DNA from: Melioribacteraceae bacterium
Lineage (GTDB): Bacteria; Bacteroidota; Ignavibacteria; Ignavibacteriales; Melioribacteraceae
Assembly: GCA_021739765.1 (NCBI GenBank)
Contig: JAIPBD010000004.1
Coordinates: 124,001-188,000, forward strand
Direction of reading: 5' to 3'
DNA: 64,000 nucleotides
Shown here: positions 60,120 to 64,000 of the stretch, piece by piece
Numbering within the stretch: the first letter of the stretch is position 1
Layout: every line of letters starts with the position of its first letter
Position numbers and translations under genes: made by a program
Notes under the pieces: model-generated
Told to the model about the DNA's origin: nothing
The model's input: only the letters and a program-made list of their open reading frames with translations
Databases searched by the model: none

Positions 60120-62117
60120 TTATTCTTCCTCCAATAACCATTCCTCGGCGATATCATCCGGAATTCCCTCAATAAATCTCGAAGGTTTCGATAATGTTAA
60201 TCCTTGATGTCTATCGAATATATTCATCGGATAACAGATATATAAATTTTCTTTCGCACGAGTGGAGGCCACATACATCAATCTGCGCTCCTCTTCAAGC
60301 GAATCTAAATTAGCGAGTGATTGTGAGGAGGGGAAGAAGCCGTCTACGGCGTGAATGATAAAAACCGAATGCCATTCTAACCCTTTGGCAGAATGTATTG
60401 TAGAGAGCGTTAAACGTTCGTTTTCGTTACTTGTGGGATCAACATCAACCACAGAATCGGTAGGTGGATCAAGCGCCATATCGTCTAGAAAAGAATCCAC
60501 GGTGGAATAATTATTAGTCATGTTGAGTAAAATCTCAAGGTCTTTTCTTCTTTTATTAAAATCATCGTACTTGGTCAAAAAGATAGGTTCATAATAGGAA
60601 TATGCTTTTTCCGCTTTTTCCATAGGATTAGTTTGTTTTACATGAAGTTCATTTAGCAGTTTGAATAAATTATAAATTTTTGCTCCAAACTGATCGGCAA
60701 TTTGTTTTGTGGGAGCATGTTTGATTGAAAATACGCCATGGCTTACTTGATCTAATACCATTTGCGCTTTTTTGGGCCCGATCCCTTCATGAAGAAGTAA
60801 AACCCGATACCAGCTCACAAAATCGCTCGGATTTGCGGAAATTCGCAGGAATGCCAAAATATCTTTAACATGAGCGGTTTCAATAAACTTCATTCCGCCA
60901 ATTTTGACATAAGGTACATTCGCTTTATTCAGCTCAATTTCAAGATCAAAAGACATATATGAAGATCTGAATAAAACCGCAATTTCTTCAAGTGCTATTC
61001 CTTCCTCACGCATTTCTAATATTCGTTCAACAATAAATCTCGATTGCATATTTTCGTTTGTTGCCGAAATAATTACCGGGAGTTCACCATCGATTTTGCG
61101 AGTGTATAATTCTTTAGAATATTTCTCGATACTCCTTTCAATTATTTTGTTCGCGAGATTCAGAATGGGTTGAGTGCTTCTAAAATTTTCCTCAAGTTTT
61201 ATTATTTCCGTTCCTTCAAACAGGTTGGGGAATTGTATTATGTTCTTAAAATCAGCTCCACGAAACGAATAAATTGATTGTGAATCATCTCCAACTACCA
61301 TCACGTTCGGATTGATTGCCGCGAGTGCTTTAACGATATCGGCTTGGAGCATGTTTGTATCCTGATATTCATCAATCATAATAAACTTGATATCTGAGAG
61401 AAATGCCTTTGTCGCGGCGGAAGGACTCGTTAAAAACTTCCTCAGGTAAATAAGCAGATCATCGTAATCTAAAAGATTGTTTTGAAATTTATACTTTTCA
61501 TACAACTCTTTGATTTGTGCGAACTGTTCCTTGTAAATTGAAAAATGGGGATAATCAGTCTCCAAAATTTCCGACACTAATCTGCCCGTATTTGTACTAA
61601 GACTTAAAACTTTGTTAATTGTCGATTTATTTGGAAATCGCCTTTTCTGTTCACCAAGTTTTAATTGGCCGCGAATTAGGGAAATTACATCTTGGCTATC
61701 ACCTTGATCTAAAATTGTAAAGTTTTGTTCGAGTCCAATATGTTTGGCGTTTCTTCGAAGTGTAATGTTTGCAAATGAATGAAATGTTCCGCCATTTATC
61801 CGGGAGCATCTGCTATCAAGGAGCATCGCGGCACGATTCAACATTTCTTTCGCCGCTTTTCTCGTGAAGGTAAGGAGCAAGATAGATTTAGGATCAATGC
61901 CCATCTCAACCATTCGCGCGACTCTGTAAACTAAAGTTCGAGTTTTACCGGTTCCGGCTCCGGCGATAACGAGATAAACGCCTTCGAGCGCTTTTACGGC
62001 TTCGTATTGAGATAGATTTAATTGAGTCTGGTAGTTAATTGTAAATTTGGATTCATCAACAATCGGGATACGCGATGTATCCCGCGAAGTTTTTTTAAGA
62101 ACGTACTTTTTTGCCAT
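60120..62117 (-). CDS. UvrD/Rep-type superfamily 1 DNA helicase
   Basis: The 665-residue 3'-5' helicase has all core motifs: Walker A VIAGAGTGKTRTL, motif II MIDEYQDTN, motif III GDDSQSIYSFRGAD, motif V TIHSAKGLEWHSV and motif VI EERRLMYVASTRAKENL. It is shorter than E. coli UvrD (about 720) and lacks the usual long C-terminal tail. It may serve repair or replication restart. It overlaps the upstream gene by one base. Confidence 0.94.
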   Translation of the reverse strand: MAKKYVLKKTSRDTSRIPIVDESKFTINYQTQLNLSQYEAVKALEGVYLVIAGAGTGKTRTLVYRVARMVEMGIDPKSILLLTFTRKAAKEMLNRAAMLLDSRCSRINGGTFHSFANITLRRNAKHIGLEQNFTILDQGDSQDVISLIRGQLKLGEQKRRFPNKSTINKVLSLSTNTGRLVSEILETDYPHFSIYKEQFAQIKELYEKYKFQNNLLDYDDLLIYLRKFLTSPSAATKAFLSDIKFIMIDEYQDTNMLQADIVKALAAINPNVMVVGDDSQSIYSFRGADFKNIIQFPNLFEGTEIIKLEENFRSTQPILNLANKIIERSIEKYSKELYTRKIDGELPVIISATNENMQSRFIVERILEMREEGIALEEIAVLFRSSYMSFDLEIELNKANVPYVKIGGMKFIETAHVKDILAFLRISANPSDFVSWYRVLLLHEGIGPKKAQMVLDQVSHGVFSIKHAPTKQIADQFGAKIYNLFKLLNELHVKQTNPMEKAEKAYSYYEPIFLTKYDDFNKRRKDLEILLNMTNNYSTVDSFLDDMALDPPTDSVVDVDPTSNENERLTLSTIHSAKGLEWHSVFIIHAVDGFFPSSQSLANLDSLEEERRLMYVASTRAKENLYICYPMNIFDRHQGLTLSKPSRFIEGIPDDIAEEWLLEEE

Positions 62118-62620
62118 TAACGTCGAAGTGCTTTCGGCTTGTTCAATATTTCACTAAAAATAATATAATCTTGCAAATTATCATGCTCTTTAAACATTTT
62201 TCGAATCCTTTTCGCCCGTTTATTTACTTTCCTTTGGCTTGAAGGAGACGACATTTTGATGTTGAGCCTCTGACTCAACTTCGGTTGATCAGATGGTCTG
62301 TATCTGATTTTATCCAATACTTCATTCGGATCAGTATAAACTACTTCCTGTTGAGTTTGCTTTTGTGGAATCTGACTTTCCGGTCGATACGATTGAGGAA
62401 CCGGATTTCTCACCGGTTCCTCTGAATCTTCACCAAATAAATCGGGGACTTCAAAAAAGCTGTCATCTTTTTGATAAGTATCCGCCGAAGAATCTTCGTA
62501 ACGATAATTTGAATTTGTCTCTTTGGGCGCATCCTTTGGCGCTTTTTTCTTCTTAAAAATGCTCAGCAAAAAACTGACTATAAAGAAGAGTAGAAACAGT
62601 ATGTCAACTATATTATCCAT
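62117..62620 (-). CDS. Single-pass membrane protein of unknown function
   Basis: The 167-residue protein has an N-terminal membrane segment (about residues 5-22) followed by KKKK, so the rest is probably cytoplasmic. The middle (about 30-110) is rich in Asp, Glu, Pro, Gln and Ser and looks disordered. The C-terminus is basic and helical (KVNKRAKRIRKMFKEH...DYIIFSEIL). I recognise no family. One-base overlaps with floA upstream and the helicase downstream indicate tight co-translation. Confidence 0.72.
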   Translation of the reverse strand: MDNIVDILFLLFFIVSFLLSIFKKKKAPKDAPKETNSNYRYEDSSADTYQKDDSFFEVPDLFGEDSEEPVRNPVPQSYRPESQIPQKQTQQEVVYTDPNEVLDKIRYRPSDQPKLSQRLNIKMSSPSSQRKVNKRAKRIRKMFKEHDNLQDYIIFSEILNKPKALRR

Positions 62621-63618
62621 TAATTATCGTCTTGGTCTTTTTTATTTTCGTCTTCGGGATCCGCAATCGAGTTTCTCATATCGGTATCGGCTTGAATGTT
62701 TCTCAAATTATAATAATCCATAACACCGAGATTTCCACTTCTAAATGCTTCAGCGATTGCCAAAGGAATTTCAGCTTCAGCTTCGACAACTTTGGCGCGC
62801 ATCTTTGCCACCTCAGCGGTCATCTCTTGCTCCAACGCAACTGCTGCGGCTCGTCTTTCTTCTGCTTTTGCGCGGGCTACCTTTAGATCGGCATCAGCTT
62901 GATCTGTCTGCAAAATCGCACCGATATTTGTCCCAACATCAACATCAGCGATATCAATCGATAAAATTTCAAATGCGGTTCCGCTATCTAATCCTTTCCC
63001 TAAAACTACCTTGGAGATGCTGTCCGGATTTTCAAGAACTTCTTTATGTGTATTGCTGGAACCGATCGTAGAAACAATTCCTTCACCAACTCTTGCCAAA
63101 ATCGTAGATTCTCCAGCCCCGCCAACCAATCGTTCAATATTTGCTCGAACCGTAATTCTTGCGATTGCTTTTAACTGAATACCATCTTTGGCAACAGCCG
63201 CGACTAAAGGAGTTTCTATTACTTTGGGAAGAACCGACATTTTTACGGCTTCGAGAACATCACGTCCGGCAAGGTCAATTGCGGCCGCTCTCTCAAAACT
63301 TAAATCCAAGTCCGCTTTACTTGCCGAAATTAGTGCATTTACCACTTTTGTAACATTTCCGCCTGCGAGGTAATGAGCTTCCAATAATCCGGTGTCAAGT
63401 ATAATTCCCGCCTTTGACGAGGAAATCATATTTCTGACGATTACAGCAGGTGAAACTTTTCTCAAACGCATCCCAACCAAATCTTTAAATATTTTTAGTT
63501 TTACGCCCGAGAAATAAGCTGTAATAAAAAGCCCAATCGGAACAAAATAAGTGAAGAGTATCAGAAAAAATACTGCTCCAATAATTACAATTATCGATAA
63601 TCCTGTTGTTGGATCCAT
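62620..63618 (-). CDS. floA: Flotillin-like protein FloA
   Basis: The 332-residue protein has a short N-terminal hydrophobic segment, then the FloA-type SPFH region ([39 protein letters not shown]), an Ala/Glu-rich coiled coil ([22 protein letters not shown]) and a tail. It scaffolds membrane microdomains in relatives. The NfeD-type partner usually encoded beside it is absent; a different membrane protein and a helicase follow. Confidence 0.95.
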   Translation of the reverse strand: MDPTTGLSIIVIIGAVFFLILFTYFVPIGLFITAYFSGVKLKIFKDLVGMRLRKVSPAVIVRNMISSSKAGIILDTGLLEAHYLAGGNVTKVVNALISASKADLDLSFERAAAIDLAGRDVLEAVKMSVLPKVIETPLVAAVAKDGIQLKAIARITVRANIERLVGGAGESTILARVGEGIVSTIGSSNTHKEVLENPDSISKVVLGKGLDSGTAFEILSIDIADVDVGTNIGAILQTDQADADLKVARAKAEERRAAAVALEQEMTAEVAKMRAKVVEAEAEIPLAIAEAFRSGNLGVMDYYNLRNIQADTDMRNSIADPEDENKKDQDDN

Positions 63619-63742
63619 CTTAAACCTCTAATAAAATGTATTAATAAGTATGTTGAAATTATGAAGATGTTTTGATTTATCCAACGCAAAACGAAATTAT
63701 TATCAGACCTTCGGAGGTTGGGTCCCACCAAAACCAATTACA

Positions 63743-63771
63743 TTGATTATAGAATAGTCTATCTTTATATT
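63743..63771 (+). promoter_or_regulatory. Candidate promoter for clpC with spacer palindrome
   Basis: TTGATT (63743-63748), a 17-bp spacer and TATATT (63766-63771) lie 60 bp before the clpC start. The spacer contains ATAGA/TCTAT arms around four bases (63749-63762), a possible operator. The pattern is not a CIRCE element or a CtsR site. The rest of the 212-bp divergent region shows nothing else clear. Confidence 0.45.
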
Positions 63772-63830
63772 TAATGAAACTAATTAGCCATAATTCTGTT
63801 GTAAATAGAAATTTAAAGGATACTTATATA

Positions 63831-64000
63831 ATGGACGGAAATTTTTCAGAAAGAGTGCAAGAAGTAATTAGACTCAGCAGAGAAGAAGCGTTACGATTGG
63901 GTCATGATTATATAGGAACCGAGCATCTTTTGCTTGGAATAATTAGAGAGGGACAAGGAGTCGCGGTTAAAATACTTCGGAATCTTGAAGTTGAACTCAT
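63831..64000 (+). CDS. clpC: ClpC-type AAA+ ATPase, N-terminal fragment (cut by window edge)
   Basis: The first 56 complete codons read [20 protein letters not shown], then [23 protein letters not shown]. This is the Clp N-terminal repeat domain of the ClpC class of unfoldase, which feeds substrates to ClpP. ClpA and ClpB have different sequences here. The rest lies beyond base 64000. Confidence 0.93.
   Translation, partial: MDGNFSERVQEVIRLSREEALRLGHDYIGTEHLLLGIIREGQGVAVKILRNLEVEL

Overview
The window is AT-rich bacterial chromosome, densely coded, with no gene-free stretch longer than about 300 bases. It most resembles the Ignavibacteria (Bacteroidota/Chlorobiota group). The main reason is three secreted proteins ending in a type IX secretion (T9SS) C-terminal domain with the motif YQNYPNPFNP (QNYPNPFNP in one) and a terminal KKMILLK-like strand. 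This phylum assignment is an inference from protein style, not from an rRNA. No rRNA, tRNA, CRISPR array, prophage or intact insertion sequence was seen. GTG and TTG starts are fairly common.

Region 1 (1-18266). One giant reading frame, already open at the left edge, fills 27% of the window (at least 5,775 residues). It holds 56 complete tandem beta-sandwich repeats of about 93 residues (Kre9/KNH-like), preceded by part of another. After these come Fn3-like, dockerin-like and cohesin-like modules and a T9SS sorting domain. A lipoprotein with its own cohesin-like domain follows directly, then a strong terminator. This is the most unusual part of the window and may be a giant surface adhesin with its outer-membrane partner.

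Region 2 (18280-29353, mostly housekeeping, + strand). purC, a DUF971 gene, pgsA, pgpA, cinA, thpR, recA and recX form a tight, partly overlapping array. A glutaryl-CoA dehydrogenase-like gene, guaB, a glycosyltransferase and purD follow. It joins purine synthesis, phosphatidylglycerol synthesis and recombination.

Region 3 (29359-36176, - strand). Transcribed right to left: nadD, meaB, an acyl-CoA dehydrogenase and an acyl-CoA carboxylase beta subunit (branched-chain/propionate-type catabolism). Then a secreted unknown protein, a sigma-54 response regulator and a HIT protein.

Region 4 (36214-43754, + strand). The fatty-acid/phospholipid cluster: DUF177, rpmF, plsX, fabH, fabD, a DUF3109 gene, fabG, acpP, fabF and rnc. 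A 108-bp inverted-repeat element separates acpP from fabF.

Region 5 (43822-49164, + strand). gcvP, a CoA-binding protein, an Omp85-type outer-membrane protein and rsmE.

Region 6 (49366-53748, - strand). A nucleoside uptake and salvage cassette (cdd, tdk, nupC, purine nucleoside phosphorylase) and a family 2 glycosyltransferase.

Region 7 (53802-58568, + strand). Two adjacent T9SS-exported peptidases: a lysyl-endopeptidase-like serine protease and an M14 zinc carboxypeptidase.

Region 8 (58569-64000). On the - strand: a small membrane protein, a beta-barrel-like unknown, and a floA/unknown/UvrD-like helicase operon. The start of clpC leaves the window on the + strand.
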